DNA from: Streptomyces sp. NBC_00193
Lineage (GTDB): Bacteria > Actinomycetota > Actinomycetes > Streptomycetales > Streptomycetaceae
Assembly (NCBI RefSeq): GCF_026342735.1
Contig: NZ_JAPEMM010000002.1
Span: 1,302,001 to 1,366,000 of the forward strand
DNA length: 64,000 nt
Direction: 5' to 3'
Part shown: positions 33,833-42,226 of the stretch, piece after piece
How the letters are laid out: the number at the start of each line of letters is the position of its first letter
Numbering within the stretch: the stretch's first letter is position 1
Position numbers and translations under genes: made by a program
The notes under the pieces: model-generated
Database searches by the model: none
Told to the model about the DNA's origin: nothing
Seen by the model: only the letters and a program-made list of their open reading frames with translations

Positions 33833-34533
33833 CGCGCCACGCCGTCCCGCCCGTCTGGTTCCGGCTGCCTCCCGGGTTCCACGACATCGGCCCCGAGGAC
33901 CGGGGCGCCCTGGAGGAGGTCGCCGGAGTCCTGGAGGCCCTGGCCGACTTCGGCGACGGCACGGATGCGGCTGCGGCTGCCGGTGCGGCTGCCGGAACCG
34001 GTGCGGGGGCGCAGCTCGCACTTCTGATGGACCGCCTCGACGAGCTCGCCGGTCAACCCGGCCTGCACCTGGTCCACACCGCGGTCGGCCTCCACCCCGA
34101 GGGGCCCGAGGCCGTCTCCACCTCGCTGTTCTCCCTCTCCGTCCGGCCCGCCGAAGAGCCCGGGTCCGCAACCGGCGCCGCGGCGGGTGTCGCGCGTACG
34201 GCACTGGCCCTCGCCCGGTCGGCACCCGGGGGCGGATCGACGCGCAGCTTCGTCGAGCTGGCATCGGGCCTCCCGTGCGCCCTGGTCTGCGGGGTCGTTC
34301 CCGCCTCCGGCACCGACCGGGGGCTGTTCCAGGCCAGGGCCGTCACGGCCCATCCGGAGGGACGCCACCTGTTCCTGCTCGACCTCACCAGCGCGGCCAC
34401 CGAGCACGCGGGTGCGTACACCGCCATCCTGGAGGCGGTCGCGCACACGCTCTCCTTCGCCGATCCCAGGGCCCGGACGCCCGGGCCGCCGGGCGGCGCC
34501 GGGACCTCGCGGATCCTGGAACTGCTGGGGTGA
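33829..34533 (+). CDS. hypothetical protein, third gene of the WXG100-like operon
   Basis: A 234-residue protein of unknown family. It opens VTRHAVPPVWFRLPPGFHDIGPEDRGALEEVAGVLEAL, has an Ala/Gly-rich loop (about 50-65), and alternates beta-like strands and helices (HLVHTAVGLHPEGPEAVSTSLFSLSV; LFLLDLTSAATEHAGAYTAILEAVAHTLSF). No signal peptide, membrane helix or catalytic motif was seen. The composition suggests a soluble cytoplasmic protein. Its GTG start overlaps the stop of the preceding gene by 4 bp. By position it could be a chaperone or immunity partner of the second gene, comparable to EspG-like chaperones, but similarity is not evident. Confidence 0.5.
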   Translation: MTRHAVPPVWFRLPPGFHDIGPEDRGALEEVAGVLEALADFGDGTDAAAAAGAAAGTGAGAQLALLMDRLDELAGQPGLHLVHTAVGLHPEGPEAVSTSLFSLSVRPAEEPGSATGAAAGVARTALALARSAPGGGSTRSFVELASGLPCALVCGVVPASGTDRGLFQARAVTAHPEGRHLFLLDLTSAATEHAGAYTAILEAVAHTLSFADPRARTPGPPGGAGTSRILELLG

Positions 34534-34613
34534 CGCCGCCGCCCGCCGGGGGCCGCGCGGCCGGGCCGTCTCTTCCGGATCTTGCCGGTCAGGCCCGGGG
34601 CCCGTCCTTCGAG

Positions 34614-34868
34614 TCAGGGCCGGCGGCGCAGGGCCTGGCGCTCGGATTCGGACAGGCCGCCCCAGACGCCGAAGCGTTCGTCGTTGGTCAGGGCGTAGTC
34701 CAGGCAGGCCTTGCGGCCCTCGCAGGCCCCGCACAGCCGCTTCGCGTCGCGCAGCGAGGAGCCGGGCTCCGGGAAGAAGAAGCCCGGGCCCGTCTGGGCG
34801 CAGAGGGCGAGCTCGTACCAGGCCGGGGCGGCAGTGGCGGAATCGGTAGCGGTGGTGTTCATCGACAT
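34614..34868 (-). CDS. WhiB-family iron-sulfur transcription factor (Wbl)
   Basis: An 84-residue WhiB-like protein. The four cluster-binding cysteines are Cys23, Cys46, Cys49 and Cys55 (LC, then LCGACEGRKAC), the spacing of the family. The G[VI]WGG turn is present as FGVWGG, followed by a basic C-terminal tail ERQALRRRP for DNA contact. Wbl proteins bind sigma factors and regulate development, antibiotic production or redox responses. Which Wbl this is cannot be settled by eye. ATG at 34868, with a second ATG at 34862 as an alternative. It is convergent with the WXG100-like operon and divergent from a TetR gene. Confidence 0.9.
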   Translation of the reverse strand: MSMNTTATDSATAAPAWYELALCAQTGPGFFFPEPGSSLRDAKRLCGACEGRKACLDYALTNDERFGVWGGLSESERQALRRRP

Positions 34869-34929
34869 GCCGCAGAGCCTGTCCGCCGGTGATGGACGTC
34901 CGATCAACGCCTGATCAACAGCCCAGAGT

Positions 34930-34941
34930 GAACGACCGTGC
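34930..34941. promoter_or_regulatory. TetR operator-like motif upstream of tetR (copy shared with the hydrolase/MFS promoter)
   Basis: GAACGACCGTGC, read on the minus strand as GCACGGTCGTTC, matches 11 of 12 bases of GCACGATCGTTC at 38122-38133. It lies 28 bp upstream of the TetR start, suggesting autoregulation. Confidence 0.5.
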
Positions 34942-34968
34942 GTGCGATGACTTCGGTACCATGGCGGT

Positions 34969-35703
34969 ATGGCAGACGGACGCGTGGAGCGCGGGAACCA
35001 GACCCGGCGGACCGTCCTGGAACGGACGATGAGCACCGCCTCGATGGACGGCCTGGAAGGGCTGTCCCTGGGGAAGATCGCCACGGAACTGGGGCTGAGC
35101 AAGAGCGGCGTGTTCGCCCTCTTCGGGTCCAAGGAGGAGCTGCAGCTCGCCACCGTGCAGGCGGCCCGTGACGTCTTCGTCGAGGAGGTCGTGCGTCCCG
35201 TACGGGACGAGCCCGCCGGGATCGCCAAGGTGTGGCGGCTGTGCGAGAGCTGGCTCGACTACTCCGGCCGCCGGGTCTTCCCCGGCGGCTGCTTCTTCTA
35301 CTCCGCCGCCGCCGAGTTCGATTCGCGCCCCGGGCCCGTCCACGACGAGATCGCCAAGACCCGTGGCGCCTGGACGCGGTACGTCGAGCGGCTGCTCGAC
35401 GAGGCCCGGCTGGCGGACGGGTTCCGTGATGCGGCCGCGGCCGACGCCGAGGCCGTGGAACAGCTCGCCTTCGAGATCATGGCGATGATGGAGCTGGCCA
35501 ACGCGCACTCCGTGCTGCACGAGGACACCACGGCCTACGACCGTGCCGCGCGGGGCATCCTCGCCCGGCTGCGCGCGGCGACGGCCGCCCCGGAGGAACT
35601 CCCGGAGCGGCCGCCCGTACTCACGTTCCCGGTCGCCGGTTTCTCCGCCGGCGACGCACCGGCCGTCAGCCTCCCGGCCGCGTCGGCTTCGTCGGACCGC
35701 TGA
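34969..35703 (+). CDS. TetR-family transcriptional regulator
   Basis: A 244-residue regulator. The N-terminal HTH (about 10-60) reads RRTVLERTMSTASMDGLEGLSLGKIATELGLSKSGVFALFGSKEELQLATVQAA, a standard TetR DNA-binding domain. The ligand-binding part has CFFYSAAAEFDSRPGPVHDEIA, as in the YcdC/RutR-like C-terminal group. The C-terminal 30 residues are low-complexity. The last 38 bp overlap the end of the convergent MFS gene. A motif in its own promoter recurs in the promoter of the hydrolase-MFS pair, so it probably represses itself and those genes. Confidence 0.87.
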   Translation: MADGRVERGNQTRRTVLERTMSTASMDGLEGLSLGKIATELGLSKSGVFALFGSKEELQLATVQAARDVFVEEVVRPVRDEPAGIAKVWRLCESWLDYSGRRVFPGGCFFYSAAAEFDSRPGPVHDEIAKTRGAWTRYVERLLDEARLADGFRDAAAADAEAVEQLAFEIMAMMELANAHSVLHEDTTAYDRAARGILARLRAATAAPEELPERPPVLTFPVAGFSAGDAPAVSLPAASASSDR

Positions 35704-37153
35704 GCCGCATCGAGGCTCCCGCGACCGCCGCGGCGAGCGCGGACAGCGCGATCAGCAAGAAGATCCCGTGCCAGTGCTCGCCGGGGCCGCCCCGGGTCAG
35801 CAGGGCCGCCGCACCGGCGACTCCGAGCGCCCCGCCGAGCTGGCGGGCCGTCATCAGCAGGCCGGTACCGGCAGCGAAGCGCTGCGGCGGGAGTCCGGCC
35901 GAGGCCGTGGTCGAGAGCGCGGTCAGCACGGCTCCGATGCCGAGACCTCCGAGCAGTGCGGCGGGCAGGAAGATCCGGGCGTACGAGGTGGACTCCCCGA
36001 CCCACCCCCACAGCAGCAGGGCGTTGGCGGCGAAGAGCAGCGATCCGACGGTGACGGCGGCCCAGTGGAGGCGGTGGGGGACCCGGCGGCCCACGTAGAG
36101 CGAGCCGGCCATGGCGAGGACGGCGCCCGGTGTGACGCCGACGCCTGCCTGCAGGACCGAGTAGTCCCAGCGCTCGACGAGGTAGGACGGGCCCATCAGC
36201 AGCCACGCGTACATGGCGACGCCGAAGAGCAGGGCTCCGATGTTGGCGCGGGCGAACAGCGGGTCGCGCCACAGGTCCCGGTCGACGGCCGGGGCCGGAT
36301 GACTGCGCGAGCGGCGCAGCGCGAGGGTGCCCGCCAGGGCCCCGCCGATGACCAGGACGAGCACCTTGGGGTCGGTCCAGCCCCACTCCGTGCCCTGGGA
36401 GAGCCCGGCCACCACTCCCCCGATGCCGAGGGCGAGGGCCGTCGTACCGACGGGGTCGGGGAGCCTGCGCCCGGTGCGCGGCTCCTTGGGGAGGATGCGG
36501 GCCGCGGCCCAGCCGACGGCGAGGCCGAGCGGGACGTTGATGAGGAAGATCGCGCGCCAGTCCCACCACTCGACGAGCACTCCGCCGATGCTCGGGCCGA
36601 CGGCGGCGGCCAGTCCGCCCGCCGCGGACCAGGCCCCGAGGGCGGCGGCCCGGCGGGCGGGCGGCGTGTGGGCCAGTACGAGGCCCAGCGCGGCGGGGAT
36701 CATCCCGGCGGCGGCCGCTCCCTGGAGGGCGCGGGCCAGGATGAGCAGCTCGGCGGTGGGGGCCGCGCTGGCGGCGAGCGAGGTCAGGGTGAAGGCGAGG
36801 GTCGAGCCGAGGAACAGGGCCCGGCGGCCCAGGATGTCCGCGAGCCGGCCGGCCGCGGCGAGCAGGGCTGCGAACAGGACGGCGTAGGCACTGACGACCC
36901 AGGTCAGGCGGGCCAGCGACACCTCGGGGAAGGCCCGGCGCAGGTCGGGGAAGGCGATGTTGACGACGGTGGCGTCGAGGAAGGCGAGAAAGGTGACGGC
37001 ACTGGCCAGCAGGAGCACCTGCCCGGCACCGGGGCCGGACGCGGGGGCGGGGGCGGGGGCGGGGGCGGAGGCCGGGGCAGGGGCTGGCACGGAAGGGGAG
37101 CCGGGCGCGGCTACGGGCGCGGGCGCGCCCGGTTCGGGATGGGTGGCGGTCAT
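35666..37153 (-). CDS. MFS drug/solute transporter (DHA2, 14-TM type)
   Basis: A 495-residue membrane transporter. After a Pro/Ala-rich cytoplasmic N-terminus (PAPAPASAPAPAPAPA, encoded by a hexanucleotide repeat), TM1 contains FLAFLDATVVNIAFPDL, the DHA2 motif D. AAGRLADILGRRALFLGS is motif A, and AAAAGMIPAALGLVLAHTPPARRAAALGAW and GPSIGGVLVEWWDWRAIFLINVPLGL are motifs C and neighbours. It is probably a proton-driven efflux pump. Its ATG overlaps the stop of the hydrolase gene (ATGA), so the two are translationally coupled. The 3' end overlaps the tetR gene by 38 bp. Confidence 0.87.
   Translation of the reverse strand: MTATHPEPGAPAPVAAPGSPSVPAPAPASAPAPAPAPASGPGAGQVLLLASAVTFLAFLDATVVNIAFPDLRRAFPEVSLARLTWVVSAYAVLFAALLAAAGRLADILGRRALFLGSTLAFTLTSLAASAAPTAELLILARALQGAAAAGMIPAALGLVLAHTPPARRAAALGAWSAAGGLAAAVGPSIGGVLVEWWDWRAIFLINVPLGLAVGWAAARILPKEPRTGRRLPDPVGTTALALGIGGVVAGLSQGTEWGWTDPKVLVLVIGGALAGTLALRRSRSHPAPAVDRDLWRDPLFARANIGALLFGVAMYAWLLMGPSYLVERWDYSVLQAGVGVTPGAVLAMAGSLYVGRRVPHRLHWAAVTVGSLLFAANALLLWGWVGESTSYARIFLPAALLGGLGIGAVLTALSTTASAGLPPQRFAAGTGLLMTARQLGGALGVAGAAALLTRGGPGEHWHGIFLLIALSALAAAVAGASMRLSGPTKPTRPGG
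37043..37066 (+). repeat. (GGGGGC)4 hexanucleotide repeat in the MFS gene
   Basis: Four perfect units. On the minus strand it encodes Pro-Ala repeats in the cytoplasmic N-terminal tail of the transporter. In-frame length change is possible by slippage. Confidence 0.8.
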
Positions 37154-38052
37154 CGGGTGGCTCCTGCGGTCTCGGCGGCCGGGCTCGCCGCAGGGGTCTG
37201 CGACGGGGTTGCGTTCAGGAACTCGACGGCGGCCGCGATGACTTCCGGGTCGAGGAGGATGCGGCGGTGGCCGAGTCCGGTCGTCTCGATCAGGCGGGCC
37301 CGCTCCCCGTAGGCCGCCGCGATGGCGCGGGACTGGGCGGGGGCCGCGGTGTCGTCGTCCGCGTCGTGCACGAGCAGGATCTGCGAGGGGATCTCCTCGG
37401 GGCGGTGGCACGCGTCGAAGCGGGGCCAGATGTCGGGCTCGCCCGGGAAGAGCCGGCGCTGGATGTGGCGCCGCATGGCGTCCTCGACGGCCTGGTTCAC
37501 GCCCAGCAGCGCGCGGAACCGCTCGGCGAGGAAGTCGAAGTCGGCGATGGATCCGATCCCGACGATCCGGTCGGCCCGGATCCCGTCCCGCAGCGCGAAG
37601 AAGGTGGACACCACCCCGAAGGAGTGGGCCAGGACGGCCGAGAACTCCCCGTACTGCGCCCGCAGTCGGCGGATGATCTCGCGCTGCCGGAGGATGGTGG
37701 TGGCCCGGCCGCCGGACGCGCCGTGACCGGGTGCGTCGAAGGAGACCACGGTCCGGCCCTCGGCCAGCAGCGCCTCGACGAACCCGGCGAAGCGCGAGGC
37801 GCGGGAGGTCCAGCCGTGCACGATGAGGACCGGCCGGTCGCCGTCGCCCCAGCGGTACGTGGTCACGGGTATCCCGTCCACGACGAGCCGCCCGGTCACG
37901 GCCCGGGCCATGACCTCGGCCTCGCCCGGCTTCACCTTCGGCCGGCCGAGCGGCCGCACGAACAGCGCGAAGGCCACCCGCCCGACCGGGCCCGGGGCGA
38001 CCCGGGCGGTGATGTTGAGGGTGGTGCTCAGGAGTGAAGCCATGGGGTGCAT
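37150..38052 (-). CDS. alpha/beta hydrolase
   Basis: A 300-residue alpha/beta-hydrolase. The oxyanion segment is VLIVHGWTSRASRFAGFV, the nucleophile elbow is AHSFGV (serine in an AHSFG rather than GHSxG context), an acid lies in LLVHDADDDTAA, and the catalytic histidine is in TGLGHRRIL. The N-terminus has a short hydrophobic stretch but no convincing signal peptide. Substrate unknown. It is the first gene of a two-gene unit with the MFS transporter, so a compound may be both hydrolysed and exported. The ATG at 38052 is chosen; ATG 38043 is possible. The promoter contains a TetR-type operator overlapping a TAATAT -10. Confidence 0.78.
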   Translation of the reverse strand: MHPMASLLSTTLNITARVAPGPVGRVAFALFVRPLGRPKVKPGEAEVMARAVTGRLVVDGIPVTTYRWGDGDRPVLIVHGWTSRASRFAGFVEALLAEGRTVVSFDAPGHGASGGRATTILRQREIIRRLRAQYGEFSAVLAHSFGVVSTFFALRDGIRADRIVGIGSIADFDFLAERFRALLGVNQAVEDAMRRHIQRRLFPGEPDIWPRFDACHRPEEIPSQILLVHDADDDTAAPAQSRAIAAAYGERARLIETTGLGHRRILLDPEVIAAAVEFLNATPSQTPAASPAAETAGATR

Positions 38053-38396
38053 GCCCGGTTCTCCGGATCTCCTCAGAGTGGCCAGACGGGGCTGGCGGGT
38101 CAGGGTGGTGAAGAGATATTAGCACGATCGTTCGTGTTGTTATGGATGGATCACGCGAGCCCTCTTCCTGTCCGGTCGCCCTCGCCAACGACGGTAGTCG
38201 ACATTGATCCACCGACCGGGAGAACTCCGGTCGCCATCAAGGACTTTGATGACCCCACCTCGCCGGGCGGCCGGCCGACCGGATTCGGGGGGTAGCCCCA
38301 CCCCCGGTCGGGTGGGTCGCCGGATGTCCCCGACCCCCGGCCTCCCCGGATCCTGTGACGAGCCAAGGGACTTCGGCAGCGAACGGGGACGGCACG
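38053..38396. other. 344-bp divergent intergenic region with TetR operator
   Basis: No gene was seen. The left part holds the promoter and operator of the hydrolase-MFS unit. The middle has a GACCGG/CCGGTC stem (38214-38232), and the right part a G6/C5-rich hairpin-forming stretch (about 38285-38320) upstream of the S41 protease gene. Confidence 0.5.
38116..38136 (-). promoter_or_regulatory. promoter -10 and overlapping TetR operator for the hydrolase-MFS operon
   Basis: Minus-strand TAATAT (38116-38121) is a good -10. Directly upstream lies the near-palindrome CACGA-TCGT-TCGTG (38123-38136), so a bound repressor would cover the promoter spacer. Its core GCACGATCGTTC recurs before the tetR gene. 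Confidence 0.6.
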
Positions 38397-39857
38397 ATGA
38401 CAGACACAGACACACGCGCACGCACAGACGCAGGCGCAGGCGCCCGCACGGGCACACGCACGGGGACTCACCGGCGCGCGGCCGCGGCGGCGCTGCTCCT
38501 CGCCCTCACGGTCGCCACCGCCGGCCCCGCCGCGGCCGCCACCACCGCGGGCCGCTCACCCGCCGGGCCGGTCGGGATCTGGCGGCTCGACGGCTACGGC
38601 ACCGTGCTCCGCGTGGAGTCCGGACGGCTCCAGGAGTACCAGGTCACCGGGATCAGCTGCCTGCCCGGCCCGAGCGCGCTGCGGGTACCGGACAGCGGGA
38701 GCCCCGCGGCCTTCCGTTACGCCACCGAGGACGGCGAGGTCCTCACCGTGCGCCGCGGATCGGTGCACGTCGAAGGTTCGGTCGGCGACCGGGCGACCCA
38801 GCGCCTCGCCTCCTTGCCCGAGCGGTGCCGCGAGGCCCAGGAGCCCGGCCCCGGCGCGGACCCGGTCGCCACCTTCGACGTGTTCTGGCAGAGCTTCGCG
38901 GAGAACTACCCCTTCTTCGCCGCCAAGGGCGTCGACTGGAACGCGGTGCGCGCGAGCCACCGCCCCCGCGTACACGCCGGCACCACCGAGGACGAACTCT
39001 TCGCCGTCTTCGAGGAGATGCTCGCCCCGCTGCACGACGCACACGTCCGCCTCTCCGACGGCGGCGACCGGTTCTTCGGCGAGGTGCGCCCGGGCACCGT
39101 GATGCCGACCCTGGAACTCGAGACCCGGGTCAAGGCGTACATCCAGGAGGTGGCCCTCGGCGGACGAGCCCCGCAGGAGTTCGCCCAGGGACGCATCTCC
39201 TACGCCGACCTGCCCGACGGCCGCGGCTACCTGCGCCTCTCCGGCTTCGGCGGCTACACCGAGAGCGGCGACTTCGCCTCCGAGAGCGCCGAGCTCGACC
39301 GTGTCCTGGAAAGCGTCTTCACCGCCGAGCGCACCGCCCGCCTGCGCGGCCTGGTCATCGACCTGCGCATCAACGGCGGCGGCTCCGACGAGCTCGGCCT
39401 GCGCCTGGCCGCCCGGCTCACGGACCGCCCGTACTTCGCGTACGCCAAGCGCGTGCGCAACGACCCCGACGACGCGACCCGGTTCACCCGCCCGCAGCCG
39501 CTGTACGTCCAGCCCGCGCGGGGCCCCCGCTTCACCGGACCGGTTGCCGTGCTCACCGGCGGCTCCACCGTGAGCGCGGGCGAGACCTTCACCCAGGCCC
39601 TCCTGGAGCGCCCCGGCCGGACGGTGCGCATCGGCGAGCCGACCCAGGGGGTCTTCTCCGACGTCCTCGGCCGCACCCTCCCCAACGGCTGGGAACTGGG
39701 CCTGCCCAACGAACAGTTCCTCACCCGCACCGGGAAGACCTTCGACGGCCCGGGCATCCCGGTCGACGTCACCACCCCGGTCTTCACGCAGGAGGAGTTC
39801 GACGCACACCGCGACTCCGCCTTCACCACCGCCCTGCGCCACCTTCCCCGGGCCTAG
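38397..39857 (+). CDS. secreted S41-family (C-terminal processing/tricorn-like) peptidase
   Basis: A 486-residue exported protein. A Thr/Arg-rich N-terminus is followed by a hydrophobic signal segment (AAAAALLLALTVATAGPAAAA). The central ATFDVFWQSFAENYPFFAAKGVDW segment is typical of Streptomyces S41 members. The catalytic domain shows GRGYLRLSGFGGY, LRGLVIDLRINGGGSDELG and the nucleophile serine in LTGGSTVSAGETF, followed by GEPTQGVFSDVLGRTLPNGW. No PDZ domain is obvious. Substrates unknown; processing of secreted proteins is likely. The ATG at 38397 has a GGGGAC site; a GTG at 38355 in frame is an alternative. Confidence 0.8.
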   Translation: MTDTDTRARTDAGAGARTGTRTGTHRRAAAAALLLALTVATAGPAAAATTAGRSPAGPVGIWRLDGYGTVLRVESGRLQEYQVTGISCLPGPSALRVPDSGSPAAFRYATEDGEVLTVRRGSVHVEGSVGDRATQRLASLPERCREAQEPGPGADPVATFDVFWQSFAENYPFFAAKGVDWNAVRASHRPRVHAGTTEDELFAVFEEMLAPLHDAHVRLSDGGDRFFGEVRPGTVMPTLELETRVKAYIQEVALGGRAPQEFAQGRISYADLPDGRGYLRLSGFGGYTESGDFASESAELDRVLESVFTAERTARLRGLVIDLRINGGGSDELGLRLAARLTDRPYFAYAKRVRNDPDDATRFTRPQPLYVQPARGPRFTGPVAVLTGGSTVSAGETFTQALLERPGRTVRIGEPTQGVFSDVLGRTLPNGWELGLPNEQFLTRTGKTFDGPGIPVDVTTPVFTQEEFDAHRDSAFTTALRHLPRA

Positions 39858-39874
39858 GGGTCTGGCAGCTCCCG

Positions 39875-40894
39875 TCAGTCCTCGTGCTTCGCGCGGCTCG
39901 GCTGGACGCGCTTGGGCTCGCCCGGCATCTTCGGGTAGTCCGGGGGGTACGGCATGTCGCCGAGGCCGTGGTCGCGTTCGTGGCGGTCGGCCAGTTCCAG
40001 CGCGGCGTCCAGGGCGAAGGCGTGCTCGTCCATGTCGGCGTGCAGGTCGCCCAGTTCCGCGAAGCGGGCCGGCATCGTCACGATGTCGAAATCGCGCGGC
40101 TCCGCCTCGTCCAGCTCGTCCCAGCGCAGGGGCGCGGACACGGGAGCGTGCGGGCGCGGACGGATGGAGTACGCGGAGGCGATGGTGCGGTCGCGCGCCG
40201 TCTGGTTGTAGTCGACGAAGATCCGCTCGCCGCGCTCCTCCTTCCACCAGGCGGTGGTGACCTTCCCCGGCATCCGGCGCTCCAGGTCCCGGCCGATCGC
40301 GATGGCGCACCTGCGGACCTCCGTGAAGGTCCAGCGCGGTGCGATCGGCACGAACACGTGCAGGCCGCGGCCGCCCGAGGTCTTGGGCCAGCCGCGCAGA
40401 CCCAACTCCTCCAGCAGTACACGCAGTTCGTGGGCGACCGCGACCGCGTGGTGGTAGTCGGTGCCCGGCTGCGGGTCCAGGTCGATGCGCAGCTCGTCGG
40501 GACGGTCGGTGTCGTCCCGGCGGACCGGCCAGGGGTGGAAGGTGAGACAGCCCAGGTTGGCGGCCCACAGGACGGCGGCCGGCTCGGTCGGGCAGATCTC
40601 GTCGGCGGTGCGTCCGCTCGGGAAGGCGATGTGAGCGGTGGGGATCCAGTCGGGCAGGTTCTTCGGGGCCCGCTTCTGGAAGAAGGACTCGCCCTCCACC
40701 CCGTCCGGGAACCGCTCCAGGGTCGTGGGCCGGTTGCGCAGGGCGCGGGTGATGCCGTCCGCGACCGCGAGGTAGTAGGCGGCCACGTCCCCCTTGGTGA
40801 GGCCGCGCTCGGGAAAGTACACCTTGTCCGGGCTGGACAGCCGGACGGCCCGGCCGCCCGCCTCCAGCTCGATCGCTTTGCCCGCTGCACCCAT
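39875..40894 (-). CDS. ligD: LigD polymerase/primase domain protein (NHEJ)
   Basis: A 339-residue stand-alone LigD polymerase domain of the archaeo-eukaryotic primase superfamily. It adds nucleotides at double-strand breaks during non-homologous end joining. Signature parts are PDKVYFPERGLTKGDVAAYYLAVA at the N-terminus, the metal-binding DELRIDLDPQPG, KTSGGRGLHVFVPI, and the third carboxylate in RIFVDYNQTARDRTIASAYSIRPRP. The frame is open upstream, but the ATG at 40894 starts just before the domain. It is divergent from an ATP-dependent ligase across 75 bp, so polymerase and ligase activities are encoded by separate genes, as is usual in streptomycetes. No Ku gene is in the window. Confidence 0.88.
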   Translation of the reverse strand: MGAAGKAIELEAGGRAVRLSSPDKVYFPERGLTKGDVAAYYLAVADGITRALRNRPTTLERFPDGVEGESFFQKRAPKNLPDWIPTAHIAFPSGRTADEICPTEPAAVLWAANLGCLTFHPWPVRRDDTDRPDELRIDLDPQPGTDYHHAVAVAHELRVLLEELGLRGWPKTSGGRGLHVFVPIAPRWTFTEVRRCAIAIGRDLERRMPGKVTTAWWKEERGERIFVDYNQTARDRTIASAYSIRPRPHAPVSAPLRWDELDEAEPRDFDIVTMPARFAELGDLHADMDEHAFALDAALELADRHERDHGLGDMPYPPDYPKMPGEPKRVQPSRAKHED

Positions 40895-40969
40895 GTGCGC
40901 CACGGTAGGCGGACCCGCGCGGCCCCGCACACCGAGCGGGTCCGGGCGTACCGCCCCAGAATCGGAGAC

Positions 40970-42040
40970 ATGGATCTGCCGGTCATGCCACCCGTGAAGC
41001 CGATGCTCGCCAAATCCGTGTCCGCGATCCCCCCGGGCATGCAGTACGAGGCCAAGTGGGACGGCTTCCGCGCGATCGTCCACCGGGACGGGGACGAGAT
41101 CGAGCTCGGCAGCCGCACCGGCAAGAGCCTGACCAGGTACTTTCCCGAACTGGTGGCGGCACTGAAGGCGAATCTGCCCGATCGATGCGTCGTCGACGGC
41201 GAGATCGTCGTCATCCAGGGCGCGCGCCTCGACTTCGACCGGCTCAGCGAGCGGATCCATCCCGCCGCCTCCCGGGTGAAACTGCTCGCCGAGACGACCC
41301 CGGCCTCGTTCGTGGCCTTCGATCTGCTCGCGCTGGGCGACGAGGCCCTCCTCGACACCCCGCTCGCCGACCGCCGCGCCGCCCTGACCCGCATCCTGTC
41401 CACCGCCCGGCCCCCCGTACACCTCGCGCCCGCGACCACCGACCCCGCGCTCGCACGGGAGTGGTTCGAACGGTTCGAGGGCGCCGGACTCGACGGGGTC
41501 GTCGCCAAACCCCTCGATCTTCCCTACCGGCCCGACGCCCGCCTCATGTTCAAGATCAAGCACGAGCGTACGGCCGACGTCGTCATCGCGGGTTTCCGTT
41601 TCCACAAGAGCGGTCCGATTGTCGGATCGCTGCTCCTGGGCCTGTACGACGCCCACGGCACCCTCCAGCACGTGGGCGTCTGCGCCGCCTTCCCGATGAA
41701 GCGCCGCGCCGAGCTGATCGACGAGCTCGAACCGCTCCGGATGCCCGACCCCGCGGGCCACCCGTGGGCCGCATGGGCCGAGGAGTCCGCCCACGAGACC
41801 GCCCGCCTGCCCGGGGCACAGAGCCGCTGGACCGGAAAGAAGGACCTGTCCTGGGTACCTCTGCGCCCCGAGTGGGTCTGCGAGGTGGCGTACGACCATA
41901 TGGAGGGCGACCGGTTCCGGCACACCGCACAGTTCCGCCGCATGCGGCCGGACCGGGAGCCGCGGAGCTGTACGTACGGCCAATTGGAAGAGGTCGTCGG
42001 CTACGACCTCGCAGAGGTCCTGAGCACGAAGACGGCCTGA
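40970..42040 (+). CDS. ATP-dependent DNA ligase (LigC/LigD-ligase type)
   Basis: A 356-residue ATP-dependent ligase that seals nicks, probably in end joining. The adenylated lysine is Lys29 in YEAKWDGFRA (motif I). RTGKSLTRYFPEL is motif Ia-like, VVDGEIVV motif III, FVAFDLLAL motif IIIa, EGLV-like GLDGVVAKPLDLPYRP motif IV, and MFKIKHERTADVVIAGF motif V. A C-terminal OB-fold region follows. The start ATG at 40970 has a GGAGA site. Divergent pairing with the LigD polymerase gene supports an NHEJ role. Confidence 0.88.
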   Translation: MDLPVMPPVKPMLAKSVSAIPPGMQYEAKWDGFRAIVHRDGDEIELGSRTGKSLTRYFPELVAALKANLPDRCVVDGEIVVIQGARLDFDRLSERIHPAASRVKLLAETTPASFVAFDLLALGDEALLDTPLADRRAALTRILSTARPPVHLAPATTDPALAREWFERFEGAGLDGVVAKPLDLPYRPDARLMFKIKHERTADVVIAGFRFHKSGPIVGSLLLGLYDAHGTLQHVGVCAAFPMKRRAELIDELEPLRMPDPAGHPWAAWAEESAHETARLPGAQSRWTGKKDLSWVPLRPEWVCEVAYDHMEGDRFRHTAQFRRMRPDREPRSCTYGQLEEVVGYDLAEVLSTKTA

Positions 42041-42042
42041 GG

Positions 42043-42068
42043 CCCGCCGCGCGGCCGGGCCGGGCGGG
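42043..42068 (+). terminator. possible hairpin terminator after the ligase gene
   Basis: CCCGCC/GGCGGG arms with a GC-rich loop immediately after the stop codon. No T run. Weak evidence. Confidence 0.35.
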
Positions 42069-42226
42069 AGCCGTGCGCCGGAGCGAATATCTCCTCGAAC
42101 AGTGTCGTGACCGTGTGCGAAACTGCGGGCTCATCTGCTGGTTTCCGCAGCACACCGAGGACATCCGCAGCGCCCGTAGCGCCCGGACCTGCCACGGGTT
42201 CCGCGGTGAGAACGACGAGGATTCAC

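Noticed and set aside
39875..41983. 702-residue version of the LigD polymerase
   Set aside because: The extra N-terminal half is antisense to the ATP-dependent ligase gene; the domain starts at 40894.
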